Positions 7,787 to 16,700 of a DNA stretch of 64,000 nucleotides are shown here, one piece after another; position 1 is the first letter of the stretch, and each line of letters opens with the position of its first letter. The notes under the pieces are model-generated. The model made no database searches. It saw only the letters and a program-made list of their open reading frames with translations, and was not told the origin of the DNA. Source of the DNA: Alphaproteobacteria bacterium. GTDB lineage: Bacteria > Pseudomonadota > Alphaproteobacteria > SHVP01. The stretch covers positions 1 to 64,000 of the forward strand of contig VGES01000016.1 of NCBI GenBank assembly GCA_016869765.1. The letters run 5' to 3'. A program made the position numbers and the translations under genes.

Positions 7787-8509
7787 ATGGGCGGCGATTT
7801 GTCGGACACTAATGCCAATGCGCTTTCCCCGTCAGCGTTTGCCGAAACTGGACACGCTCGCGTGACGATCGCCGATCGTCGGGGCTTCATCGTGCGACAC
7901 ACGCGCTTGAGCCCGGTGCCCCATGCGCCGGAGATCGTCCTGCACGTCGCCAACGAGGCCACCTCGCTGTGGCAGACCACCGAGGATCAGTTGGGCGAGA
8001 TCGGCCTTCCACCGCCCTATTGGGCGTTCGCCTGGGCGGGGGGCCAGGCCCTCGCGCGCTATCTGCTCGACCATCGTCACGAATCCGCGGGGCGTCGGGT
8101 TTTCGACTTTGCGTCGGGATCCGGCTTGGCCGGCATTGCCGCGGCGCGCGCCGGTGCGGCCGAGGTCGTGGCGAGCGATGTAGACACGTTCGCGATCGAT
8201 GCAATCGCGCTCAACGCCGCAGCCAATCGCGTCGTGATCGAGACCATCGAAGACGATTGCGTCGATCGCGACGAGGGCTGGGACGTGATCTTGGCGGGCG
8301 ACGTATTCTATGAGCGCCCGATGGCCGAGCGGCTGCTGCCATGGTTGCAACGTCTCCACCATCGAGGGGCGCGCGTCTTGATCGGCGATCCTGGTCGAAC
8401 CTACCTGCCACGGGACAGTCTCGTGCAGTTGGCCGAGTATCAGGTTCCGATGACCGGCGCGCTCGAGGATTCCGAGATCCGCCGCACGGCCGTCTATGCG
8501 CTGCGCTGA
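7787..8509 (+). CDS. METTL20-type class I SAM methyltransferase (likely ETF-beta lysine methyltransferase)
   Basis: A seven-beta-strand methyltransferase whose core carries the signature of the ETFB-lysine methyltransferase group: LWQTTEDQLGEIGLPPPYW, then WAFAWAGGQALARYLLD, the SAM loop VFDFASGSGLAGIAAARAG, acidic D at the end of beta 2 (VVASDVD) and the catalytic DVFYERP motif. Alphaproteobacterial members methylate lysines of the electron-transfer flavoprotein beta subunit near its recognition loop. The start is uncertain: ATG 7787 is used, but GTG 7862 gives a length closer to homologues. The 3' end overlaps the convergent monooxygenase by 16 nt. It is often labelled PrmA-like; the WAGGQALARY motif argues for METTL20. 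Confidence 0.85.
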   Translation: MGGDLSDTNANALSPSAFAETGHARVTIADRRGFIVRHTRLSPVPHAPEIVLHVANEATSLWQTTEDQLGEIGLPPPYWAFAWAGGQALARYLLDHRHESAGRRVFDFASGSGLAGIAAARAGAAEVVASDVDTFAIDAIALNAAANRVVIETIEDDCVDRDEGWDVILAGDVFYERPMAERLLPWLQRLHHRGARVLIGDPGRTYLPRDSLVQLAEYQVPMTGALEDSEIRRTAVYALR

Positions 8510-9594
8510 AGTTCTCGGCGAACCCGCGGCAGGACCTCGCGACCCAGCAACTCCATGGATCGGAACCAACCGGCGCGAGTCTGAGCGTCCGCGTAGTCGA
8601 AGCCGATCTGAAGCAGGACCCCGAACCCGCCGGTCAATCGGTACTGTTCGATGATTTGCGAGGCAACCCGCTCGGGATCGCCAACGAACCACGTGCCATG
8701 GTCGACGAGGTAGCGGCTGTCGGGTTCGACGTTGGGAGGCGCGCCGCTGCGGCGGAACATGTCGAGGATCCCGAGGCCACCCGCAACGATGCGAAAATGA
8801 CGATCCCAGAACTCGGCCATGAAGCCATCGAGCACAGCGCGACGGGCCTCGGCCGTCGTGTCGGCCACGTAGATCTCGCGAATTTGGCGCCAGTTGGTGC
8901 GTGACGGGCTTCGCCCGGTCTTCGCGCCGCCGGCGCAGACCGAGTCCCAATGCACCGAAACGTGTTCCGGCGCGACATTGAAGCTCATGGGAATGTAGCC
9001 GCGCTCGCCAGCGATCGTGAGCGATCCCGACTTGGGCATGAATCCGGCAAACGCCACCCGTGACGTCGGGTCGGAAAACGGCGAAAGGTGCCAGTGGAAG
9101 CGGTCGTTGTAGCCGCTCGGTCGGCGGATGGACCAGAAACGACCCTGGAAATCATCGGGCCCGCCCGGCTTCCAGCAGTCGAGGATGATATGCAGCGCTT
9201 CGCGTGCCATCTCCTGCTGAACGCCGGATTTGAAATCGAGGCCATACAGCTGGCCGTCGGTGACCGTCCCACCGGCGCCGAACCCGAACATCACGCGACC
9301 TCGCGCCAAGTGGTCGAGCTGCAAGAGTTCCGCCGCGAGTCGCACCGGGTGCTGTTGGTAGAGCACCTCGACCCCCGTGCCCAAGCGCAGTTGGGTCGTC
9401 TCGCCGAGAGCGCGTGCGATCAACTGCTGTGGTGACGGTACCGGTTCCCACGGGGTGGTGATGTGCTGGCCGATCCACACCTCGTCGTAGCCATAGGCCT
9501 CGGCGCGTCGTACGACCTCGAGGTTCCAATCGAGGACGTCGGCGAGCGGCCGGCCGGGCCGCGTCGCCGGCATGAGGAACATGCCGAGACGCAT
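8494..9594 (-). CDS. LLM class flavin-dependent oxidoreductase (luciferase-like monooxygenase)
   Basis: A 366-aa TIM-barrel bacterial-luciferase-family protein. Visible elements are MRLGMFLMPATRPGR at the start, VVRRAEAYGYDEVWIGQH, LRLGTGVEVLYQQHPVRLAAE and LDHLARGRVMFGFGAGG (FMN phosphate region), and near the end FVGDPERVASQIIEQY, the typical 'GtPeevaeqi' segment. Such enzymes use FMNH2 and O2 to hydroxylate or cleave small organics, with reductant supplied by a separate flavin reductase not seen here. It follows two CMD-family genes on the same strand with short gaps (25-26 nt), so all three are probably one transcript. Confidence 0.92.
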   Translation of the reverse strand: MRLGMFLMPATRPGRPLADVLDWNLEVVRRAEAYGYDEVWIGQHITTPWEPVPSPQQLIARALGETTQLRLGTGVEVLYQQHPVRLAAELLQLDHLARGRVMFGFGAGGTVTDGQLYGLDFKSGVQQEMAREALHIILDCWKPGGPDDFQGRFWSIRRPSGYNDRFHWHLSPFSDPTSRVAFAGFMPKSGSLTIAGERGYIPMSFNVAPEHVSVHWDSVCAGGAKTGRSPSRTNWRQIREIYVADTTAEARRAVLDGFMAEFWDRHFRIVAGGLGILDMFRRSGAPPNVEPDSRYLVDHGTWFVGDPERVASQIIEQYRLTGGFGVLLQIGFDYADAQTRAGWFRSMELLGREVLPRVRRELQRSA

Positions 9595-9619
9595 ACGGAT
9601 CGCCGGTTTCGAGCGCGGC

Positions 9620-10204
9620 CTACTCGGCGGCTTGGGCGACCGGTCGACGTGGCCGCACGGGGCAGCTCGCGGTCTTTTCGACGGTGTCGAGCACGAAGAT
9701 CATTTTCGCCCATCCGGTGAGGACGGCCGCCGCCACACCCATGTTGTAGATCTGGCCGTCGTCGAAGTGGGCCTTGAGTTCGTCGTGGAGCTCGGGCGAC
9801 AGCTCGCCCTCCATGTTGGTCAGCGCCATCTGGCGCGCGAACTTGAGCACGGCGCGATGCTTGGGCGAGAAGCAGGGCGCGTCATCGTCCATGATGTGAT
9901 CGAGTTGTTCATCGGTGATGCCGACCGAGCGGGCGGCTTCGGCATCGCCCATCTGGCAGTAGACGCAACCGTGCTCGTGCGCCAGCCGGTTGCGCAGGAT
10001 TTCCATGCTGACCACGTCGACGCGCCCGCCGTAGAAGATCTTCTTGTAGAAGCTCTCGTAGTACCACTCGATCACCTCGGGGGCGTTGGCGCCCACCTCG
10101 ATCTGCGTCGCATCGTCGTAGATGCGCATCGAGCGGTCGAATCGGGTTTGCAGGAACGCATTCATCTCGGCGCGTGGCACGCGTCGCAATAGGGTATTGG
10201 GCAT
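9620..10204 (-). CDS. Carboxymuconolactone decarboxylase/AhpD-like protein, copy 2
   Basis: A 194-aa helical CMD-family protein with the AhpD-like pair C80-x-x-C83 in AHEHGCVYCQ. The proton-relay His expected four residues after the second Cys in AhpD is absent (Asp87). It has the HDELKAHFDDGQIYNMGVAAAVLTGWAKM segment typical of long CMD proteins. A GGAGGTTCC ribosome site precedes ATG 10204. It is closely similar along its full length to the next gene upstream, so the pair is a tandem duplication. It lies in a three-gene unit ending in a flavin monooxygenase. A redox (thiol peroxidase/disulfide) role is more likely than decarboxylation, by inference. Confidence 0.88.
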   Translation of the reverse strand: MPNTLLRRVPRAEMNAFLQTRFDRSMRIYDDATQIEVGANAPEVIEWYYESFYKKIFYGGRVDVVSMEILRNRLAHEHGCVYCQMGDAEAARSVGITDEQLDHIMDDDAPCFSPKHRAVLKFARQMALTNMEGELSPELHDELKAHFDDGQIYNMGVAAAVLTGWAKMIFVLDTVEKTASCPVRPRRPVAQAAE

Positions 10205-10230
10205 CGGAACCTCCGTAACGAATGATTGCG

Positions 10231-10815
10231 CTATTCCGCCGCCTGCGGCAACGAGCGCGGAAGGCGGACTGGACAGGCCGCGGTCTTTTCGACCAGATCG
10301 AGCACAAACAACATCTTGGCGACCCCCGTCAACACCGCCGCACACATAGCGAGGTGATAGATCTGTCCGTCGTCGAAATGCCGCCGCAGGCGATCGTACA
10401 ACTCCGGACTCAACTCGCCGTCCATCGTCGGCAGGGCCATCTGTTTGGCGAACGTCAGAACCGCTCGCTGGCGGTCGTCGAAGCCGGGATCGTCCTCGTC
10501 CATGATCCGATCGAGCTGCGCCTCGGTGAGGCCGGCGTCGCGCGCCGCGGGAGCATCGGCCAACTGGCAATAGGCACAGCCATGTTCGTGGGCGAGCCGA
10601 TATCGCAGCAACTCCATCGTCAGCGTGTCGACAACGCCGCCGTAGAACATCTCACGATAGAAGCCGTCGTGGTACCAGCGAAACGCGGCGGGCGCATTGG
10701 CGCCGATCTCGATCGGGGTCGCGTCATCGAAGAGAGCCATGGTCTTGTCGAAGCGCCGCTGGAACGCGGCGTCCATCTCGGCTCGCGGCACTCGGCGCAA
10801 CTGGGGGTTAGGCAA
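10231..10815 (-). CDS. Carboxymuconolactone decarboxylase/AhpD-like protein, copy 1
   Basis: Also 194 aa, and colinear with the downstream copy: MPNPQLRRVPRAEMDAAF against MPNTLLRRVPRAEMNAFL, the same C80-x-x-C83 (AHEHGCAYCQ) and the same GELSPELYD..HFDDGQIYHLAM block. The two copies differ mainly in surface positions, suggesting an older duplication with retained structure, possibly a heteromer. It is the first gene of the CMD-CMD-LLM unit; the 66 nt upstream separate it from a divergent small gene and should hold the promoter. The substrate is unknown. Confidence 0.88.
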   Translation of the reverse strand: MPNPQLRRVPRAEMDAAFQRRFDKTMALFDDATPIEIGANAPAAFRWYHDGFYREMFYGGVVDTLTMELLRYRLAHEHGCAYCQLADAPAARDAGLTEAQLDRIMDEDDPGFDDRQRAVLTFAKQMALPTMDGELSPELYDRLRRHFDDGQIYHLAMCAAVLTGVAKMLFVLDLVEKTAACPVRLPRSLPQAAE

Positions 10816-10881
10816 GGCGACCCTCCGGCATAGGCTTTTCCCCGCTCGCGGCTCAGCCTAGCATGGTCGCCCGGAGGGTTC

Positions 10882-11211
10882 ATGCAAACCGAAAAGTGGT
10901 TCGGCGCGACCGGTCACGGCTGGGTCTTCACGGTCGACGCCCTGCCGGTCGCCTTCGAACACAAGGGCCGAAACGGCAACTACGTCTTCTGCCGGCGAGA
11001 CGGCAATTCCTGGCGGGCAATTCTCATCGGGCAGGGGAATCTCGAGGAGGCGGTCACGCAAGGCCAGAAGAACCCCTGCATCGCGGCCAAGGGCGCCACC
11101 CACGTGCATTGGCGTTTCACCGGTGGCGGTGAACCGATGCGTCGCGAAATCGACCAGGACCTGCGCTCCGGGCACCCTTCGGCCAAAGCCCCGGCCGGGT
11201 GCGGCCCGTGA
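10882..11211 (+). CDS. Small hypothetical protein
   Basis: A 109-aa protein that I do not recognise. It begins MQTEKWFGATGHGWVF and carries a VFCRRDGNSWRAILIGQGN beta-rich stretch, then ATHVHWRFTGGGEPMRREIDQDLRSGHPS. The last segment, with basic-x-E-x-D-L followed by a turn, recurs at the end of some short uncharacterised proteins. A GGAGGGTTC site directly before ATG 10882 supports translation. No signal peptide or membrane segment is visible. It is divergent from the CMD operon and followed 40 nt later by another small unknown gene. Confidence 0.6.
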   Translation: MQTEKWFGATGHGWVFTVDALPVAFEHKGRNGNYVFCRRDGNSWRAILIGQGNLEEAVTQGQKNPCIAAKGATHVHWRFTGGGEPMRREIDQDLRSGHPSAKAPAGCGP

Positions 11212-11251
11212 TCATGCCTGTGCGACTTCGATCGCCGCGATAGGTTTGCCG

Positions 11252-11665
11252 ATGCCGTCGATCTATGTTGCCAAGAGCCGAACGCTCACCGAGTGGGGTC
11301 ACAGTGTCGGTCTCACCAAACACCTCTATCTCGTCGCATTCACCGCGGAGAAGCCCGACGCCGCGGTCGCGGCCATGAACGCGGCGGGCTTTGCCGGCCA
11401 GTCCGACTGGGTGATCCTGAAGAAAGAGAAGGTCGAAGGCGTCGATCCCGCGGCGGCGCTCGCCAAGCTCTCGGCGCGGGAGAAGATGGTGGATCCCGAC
11501 ATGTACCCGAAGATCAAAGGAGTCCGCGGCATCTTCAAGGTCAAGTTCGAGAACGTCGAGAACCACTTTATGGTCAAACGGGCGCTCGCCGGTACCGCGG
11601 AGATCGATCGCAAAACGAAGCCCGCCGACATCGGCACCTACCTGATCCGATCGGCGCTCGACTGA
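11252..11665 (+). CDS. Hypothetical protein, 137 aa
   Basis: This is a soluble alpha/beta protein of unknown function. The sequence runs MPSIYVAKSRTLTEWG, then YLVAFTAEKPDAAVAAMNAAGFAGQSDWVILKKEKVEG and a Lys-rich KIKGVRGIFKVKFENVENHF. The balanced charge and G-D-W turns suggest a genuine folded protein. ATG 11252 is chosen because the region upstream in frame is Arg/Pro-rich and reads like translated intergenic sequence. Its stop is 6 nt from the M20 gene start, so the two are probably cotranscribed. Confidence 0.65.
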   Translation: MPSIYVAKSRTLTEWGHSVGLTKHLYLVAFTAEKPDAAVAAMNAAGFAGQSDWVILKKEKVEGVDPAAALAKLSAREKMVDPDMYPKIKGVRGIFKVKFENVENHFMVKRALAGTAEIDRKTKPADIGTYLIRSALD

Positions 11666-11671
11666 GGAGTG

Positions 11672-12844
11672 ATGATGTCGATTCTGCCCAATCTCGCCGT
11701 CGCTCACGACGAAATGATCCGGTGGCGGCGCGATCTTCATGCCCACCCCGAGATCGCCTTCGAGGAGCGCCGCACCTCTGATCTGGTGGCACGCGAACTC
11801 GAGCGCTTCGGCATCACGGTCACCCGCGGCCTGGCCAAAACCGGTGTCGTTGGAACGCTGACAACAGGTCGTGGCGATCGGGCGATCGCGCTGCGCGCCG
11901 ACATGGATGCGCTGCCACTTCAGGAAGCCAACACCTTCTCCCACGCTTCGCAGCACCAAGGAAAAATGCATGCCTGTGGTCACGACGGGCACACGGCGAT
12001 GCTGCTGGGAGCGGCCAAGCACCTCGCCACGACGCGCAACTTCGACGGCACCGTCCATTTCATCTTTCAGCCGGCCGAAGAGAACGAAGGTGGCGCCCGT
12101 GTCATGATCGAGGAGGGGCTGTTCGAGCGTTTTCCCGTCGGCGCGGTCTATGGCATGCACAACGTGCCGGGCATGCCGGCCGGTTCGTTTGCCGCCAAGG
12201 CGGGCCCGATGATGGCGGCCTTCGATGTGTTCGAGATCGTCGTCACGGGGCGGGGGTCCCATGCGGCGTTGCCGCATCAAGGGATCGATTCGGTCGTGGT
12301 CGCCGCGCATATCGTGACGGCGCTCCAGAGCATCGCGAGCCGCAACGTCGATCCCCTCGACGCCGTCGTGGTCAGCGTCACCCAGGTCCACGCCGGCGAT
12401 GCCTGGAACATCATCCCCGACCAAGCGGTGCTGCGCGGAACCTGCCGGACATTCACGCCGGCGTTGCACGCCAGCATGGAGAAACGGATCGAGCGCGTGG
12501 CCCGAGGCCTCTGCGAGGCGATGGGGGCAACCATGACGCTTCGCTATGAAAAGCGTTACCCACCGACGGTCAACAGCGACCTGGAAACCGCCGCCGCGGT
12601 TCGCGCGGCCGAGGCCCTGGTTGGTGCCGAGGGCGTCAACAAGCGACCGGTGCCGATGATGGGTTCGGAGGATTTCGCGTTCATGCTCCAGGCGCGGCCG
12701 GGCTGCTACATCTGGATCGGCAACGGCGACGGCGAAGGGAGCTGCATGCTCCACAACCCGCGCTATGACTTCAACGACGCCATCCTGCCGCTCGGGGCGA
12801 GCTACTGGGTGCGTCTGGTCGAGCAGGAGTTGGCGCGCGCCTGA
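11672..12844 (+). CDS. M20D family amidohydrolase (hippurate hydrolase/N-acyl amino acid deacylase type)
   Basis: A 390-aa zinc-dependent M20D peptidase. Metal and catalytic motifs are in order: WRRDLHAHPEIAFEE (11-25), ALRADMDALP, the HACGHDGHTAML cluster, QPAEENEGGARVMIEEG with the catalytic Glu pair, YGMHNVPGMPAG, and MGSEDFAFMLQARPGCYIWIGNG near the end. The lid domain includes GRGSHAALPHQGID. Such enzymes hydrolyse N-acyl or N-benzoyl amino acids in the cytosol. GAGGAG at 11664-11669 precedes a GTG/ATG/ATG cluster; ATG 11672 is used, 11675 is equally possible. It is coupled to the upstream 137-aa gene. Confidence 0.93.
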   Translation: MMSILPNLAVAHDEMIRWRRDLHAHPEIAFEERRTSDLVARELERFGITVTRGLAKTGVVGTLTTGRGDRAIALRADMDALPLQEANTFSHASQHQGKMHACGHDGHTAMLLGAAKHLATTRNFDGTVHFIFQPAEENEGGARVMIEEGLFERFPVGAVYGMHNVPGMPAGSFAAKAGPMMAAFDVFEIVVTGRGSHAALPHQGIDSVVVAAHIVTALQSIASRNVDPLDAVVVSVTQVHAGDAWNIIPDQAVLRGTCRTFTPALHASMEKRIERVARGLCEAMGATMTLRYEKRYPPTVNSDLETAAAVRAAEALVGAEGVNKRPVPMMGSEDFAFMLQARPGCYIWIGNGDGEGSCMLHNPRYDFNDAILPLGASYWVRLVEQELARA

Positions 12845-12861
12845 AGCCTCCCGCCAATCGA

Positions 12862-12875
12862 TTGACCGGCGTCAA
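12862..12875. promoter_or_regulatory. Candidate FNR/FixK-family binding site
   Basis: TTGAC-CGGC-GTCAA is a perfect inverted repeat matching the CRP/FNR half-site TTGA(T/C) with a 4-nt spacer. It sits 34-47 nt upstream of the universal stress protein start and is the only palindrome in the 64-nt gap. This suggests oxygen- or nitric-oxide-responsive control of that gene. Confidence 0.6.
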
Positions 12876-12908
12876 GGTCGCCGGGGTCACATCCTCTAAG
12901 GTGTTCTA

Positions 12909-13730
12909 ATGATCAAGACGATCCTCGTGCATCTGCTGCCCGATCGCGAAAGCGACGAGCGGGTAAAAAGCGTCCTTCCTTTGGCTCGGGCGCTCGGCGC
13001 CCATGTCAGCGGGGTCTACACGATCGAACCCTATGCGATGCCAGCCGTCTCCGTGGGCCGCAGCGCCTCGGGGACGTTCCTCGCCGAGATGCGGCACATG
13101 GCCGAACGCAAGGCCAGCGAGTGTGAACGCACGTTCTCGCAGGTCTGCTCGGCCGCCGGGGTCGCCGCGGACTGGCGCGCCGAACGAGGGCCGGCGGTCG
13201 AGATGCTGGCACAACGCATGCATTACGCCGACCTCGCGGTGGTGGGCCAATCCGCGCCGCGAAGTCTCGAAGAGGCCTTCATCGGGTATCCGCCCGATCA
13301 CTTGGCGATGTTGGCCGACGGGCCGGTCATCATCGTCCCGTCGGGCTTCGCGGGTCCCATCAAGGCCGAGCGCATCCTGCTCGGCTGGAAGCCCTGCCGG
13401 GAGGCCGGTCGTGCGGTGCGTGACGCGTTGCCGCTGCTGGCTCGCGCCAAGGTGACGGTCCTATCGGTCGGTGCGACACCCACGCCGCACGACTCCGCGC
13501 GCGAACTGCAGCAACGGTTGAAACGGCTCGGCATCAGTGCCGAGGTCCTCGACAGCCCGCGGCACGATGACGACGCGGCCACCGTGATCGAGCACATCAT
13601 CACCGACCAGAAGAGCGACATGCTGGTCATGGGCGCCTACAGTCGCAGCCGTTGGCGCGAGATTCTGCTCGGCGGCGTCACGCAGCGAATGCTGAGCCAG
13701 ACCAATATCCCGGTGTTGATGGCACGCTAG
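12909..13730 (+). CDS. Universal stress protein with two UspA domains
   Basis: A 273-aa tandem UspA protein. Domain 1 (about 1-145) starts MIKTILVHLLPDRESDERV and includes YADLAVVGQSAPRS. Domain 2 (about 152-273) starts ERILLGWKPCREAGRAVRDALPLL and ends KSDMLVMGAYSRSRWREILLGGVTQRML..TNIPVLMAR, close to the GxxxxS..GG(V/S)T nucleotide-binding pattern. These proteins aid survival under starvation and low oxygen. AAGG precedes ATG 12909. An FNR-like box lies upstream. The stop shares CTAG with the convergent IOR gene. Confidence 0.93.
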   Translation: MIKTILVHLLPDRESDERVKSVLPLARALGAHVSGVYTIEPYAMPAVSVGRSASGTFLAEMRHMAERKASECERTFSQVCSAAGVAADWRAERGPAVEMLAQRMHYADLAVVGQSAPRSLEEAFIGYPPDHLAMLADGPVIIVPSGFAGPIKAERILLGWKPCREAGRAVRDALPLLARAKVTVLSVGATPTPHDSARELQQRLKRLGISAEVLDSPRHDDDAATVIEHIITDQKSDMLVMGAYSRSRWREILLGGVTQRMLSQTNIPVLMAR

Positions 13731-16700
13731 CCGCGAAGTGCGGTGTATTCCTCGAGCAACCGCCGGCGTTCGCCGGCTGCGTTCTCGATCGCCATTTCCT
13801 TGACCGGCCCGAAACCACGGATGGTCGCCGGCAATGCCGCTATCTGCACGGCCTTGGCGTGATTGGCCGGCGAAAGCGTGCGGCAGAGTTGTTCGATCGT
13901 TGCCTCGTACTCGGCGATCAATGCCCGCTCGCGTCGCCGTTCCGCCGTCCGTCCGAACGGGTCGAGCGCCGTCCCGCGTAGGAATTTTCCGCGTGCCAAG
14001 ACACGGAGGAACGGCAACAACCACTTGCCGAAGGCCCGTTTACGCGGCCGCCCGGTACGCTCGTCCGGCGGTCCGCCGAGGATCGGCGGAGCGAGATTGA
14101 ATTTGATCCGATAGCCGTCCTCGAACTGCGCCGCGAGCGCGGCATGGAAGGCCGGATCGCTCAGGAGGCGCGCGACTTCATACTCGTCCTTGTAGGCCAT
14201 CAGTTTGAACGCCCCGGCGATGACCGCGTCGGTCAACGTTCGATTGGCCGTGACAGCAGCCTCGGCCGCGCGGACGCGGTCGACCAATGCCCTGTAGCGA
14301 GCGGCGTAGGCATCATCCTGGTAGGCGGCCAGAAATGCCATGCGGCGGGCAAGGTGCTCCTCGCGGGACGTGGGCTCCGGACCCGGGACGGCGAGCGGCA
14401 ACTTCGCTGGATCGTGGGCCAGCACCCGTCCCCAGGCGAACGCCGCCAGGTTGTCGCTCACCCGTGCTCCGTTCAGCCGAATGGCCTGCTCGATCGCGGC
14501 GCGCGATAGCGGGATCCAGCCACGCTGCCACGAATAGCCGAGCAGCAACGTGTTGGTCATGGCCGCATCGCCGGTGAGCGCCACTGCGATGTCCGTTGCG
14601 GCAAGGTAGGCGATCGCGCCGGCACCAGCGGAACGCTCCAGAAGGACTCGCATCTCGGTGTCGAGGAACGATTGATCCGGGTTGCGGGTGAACTCCCCGG
14701 TCATGGTCCGGCGCGTGTTGACGACGCCGACGGTGACCCCGGGCGCCAGCCGTTGGGCGGAGTCGGGCATGGCGCTGACCACGAGATCGGCCCCGATCAG
14801 AACCCGGGCCGCCGCCACCGGAACCCGGATCGCCGCGAGCGTGGTTCCCGCCGGCGCCAATGTCACGTGGGACATGACCGGCCCGCCCTTCTGGGCCATG
14901 CCGGTGATGTCGTTGACGTTGGCAAGGATGCCATCGATGCGGGCCGCCACTCCGAGCAATGCCCCGATGGTCACCACGCCGGTCCCACCGATACCGGTGA
15001 CGAGTATGCTGTAGCTTCCACTGAGGGTTGCGCGCGTCGGTTCGGGTACGTCCGGCGGAGCGGCGAGGCCGCGGCCGCGGCGAAGATCGGCGCCCTCGAC
15101 GGTGACGAAACTCGGACAAAAACCTTTGAGACAGCTGAAGTCCTTGTTGCAGGCGCTTTGATCGATCTGACGCTTGCGCCCGAATTCGGTCTCCACGGGC
15201 ACGATCGCGACGCAATTCGAAACCTGGCCGCAGTCGCCGCACCCTTCGCAGACCTGTTCGTTGATGACGACTCGACGCTTGGGATCGGGGTAGGCATCGC
15301 GCTTCCGCCGTCGCCGTTTCTCCGCGGCGCAGGTCTGGTCGTAGACGATGGCGCTGACCCCCGGGATCCCACGAAGTTCCCGCTGAATCCGGTCCAAAGC
15401 ATCGCGGTGATCGACGGTGACGCCTGAGGCGAAGGGTTCGTGGTAGCCCGCATACTTCTCCGGTTCGTCACTGACCACGGCGATGCGTGTCACGCCCTCG
15501 GCGTGCAACTGGCGTGTGATCTGCGGCACCGTGAACTGGCCTTCGACCGGCTGGCCGCCAGTCATCGCCACCGCGTCGTTGTAGAGGATTTTGAAGGTGA
15601 TGTTGACGCCCGCAGCGACGGCGGCGCGGATGCCGAGCGAGGCTGAGTGCGTGTAGGTGCCGTCGCCCACGTTCTGAAAGACGTGCGGCCGGTCGGTGAA
15701 CGGGGCCTGGCCGATCCACGTTGCGCCCTCGCCCCCCATGTGGGTGAAGGTCTGCACGCCGCGATCCATGTAAGCGGCCAGCGTGTGGCACCCGATGCCC
15801 CCGATGGTGACGCTGCCCTCGGGCGTCCGGGTCGACGTGTTGTGCGGACAGCCAGCGCAGAAGTACGGGGTTCTGGCAGTGACGACGACCGAGCTGCGCC
15901 GGGCCCAACGGGCTTCGACTTCTTGTTTGCGCCCAGCGATCGTCGCGTCCTCTGGAAACACCGTCGCCAGTTGGCGCGCCAGGGCGCTCGCCACCTCCAG
16001 GGACTCGAATTCCATGGTCGAGCGAAACAGCGGCCGGCCCGTCTCATCGTCCTTACCGACGACGAGCGGCCGATAGGTCTCGCCGTACAGCGCTTCTTTG
16101 ACCTGGGCTTCGATGAAGCCGCGCTTCTCCTCGACCACGATGATGCGATCGAGGCCGTGGGCGAAGGCGTGAAGGCCCTGCCGATCGATCGGCCACGTGA
16201 GGCCGAGCTTGCGGACCCGTACTCCGAGCACGGCGGCACGCCCGCGATCGATGCCGAGATCCTCGAGCGCTTGGCTCACGTCGAGGGAGGCTTTTCCGGC
16301 CGTGAGGATGCCGACGCGCGCGTTCGGAGTATCGAAGAGCGTGCGATCGATGGAGTTGCGCTGCGCAAAGGCCGCAGCCGCTGGCAACCGATGATACTTG
16401 ACGCGTTCTTCCTGGGCGGCCTGGGCATCGGGCCACCTCAGGTTCAGGCCGCCAGCGGGGAGCGCGAACGACTCCGGGATGGCAAACACCGGAGGTTGAT
16501 CGGGCACATGAATCGTGCCTGAGCTTTCGGCCACGGATCCGGCCAGCTTGACGCCAACCCACAGGCCGGAGAAGCGCGACAGCGCAAAACCGAACAAACC
16601 GAAATCGATGATGTCCTGCAAGGACGCCGGATTGAGCACCGGCATCATGTAGTCGGCGAAGGCGTATTCGCTCTGAACGCCGAACGCCGAGGACTTGCCG

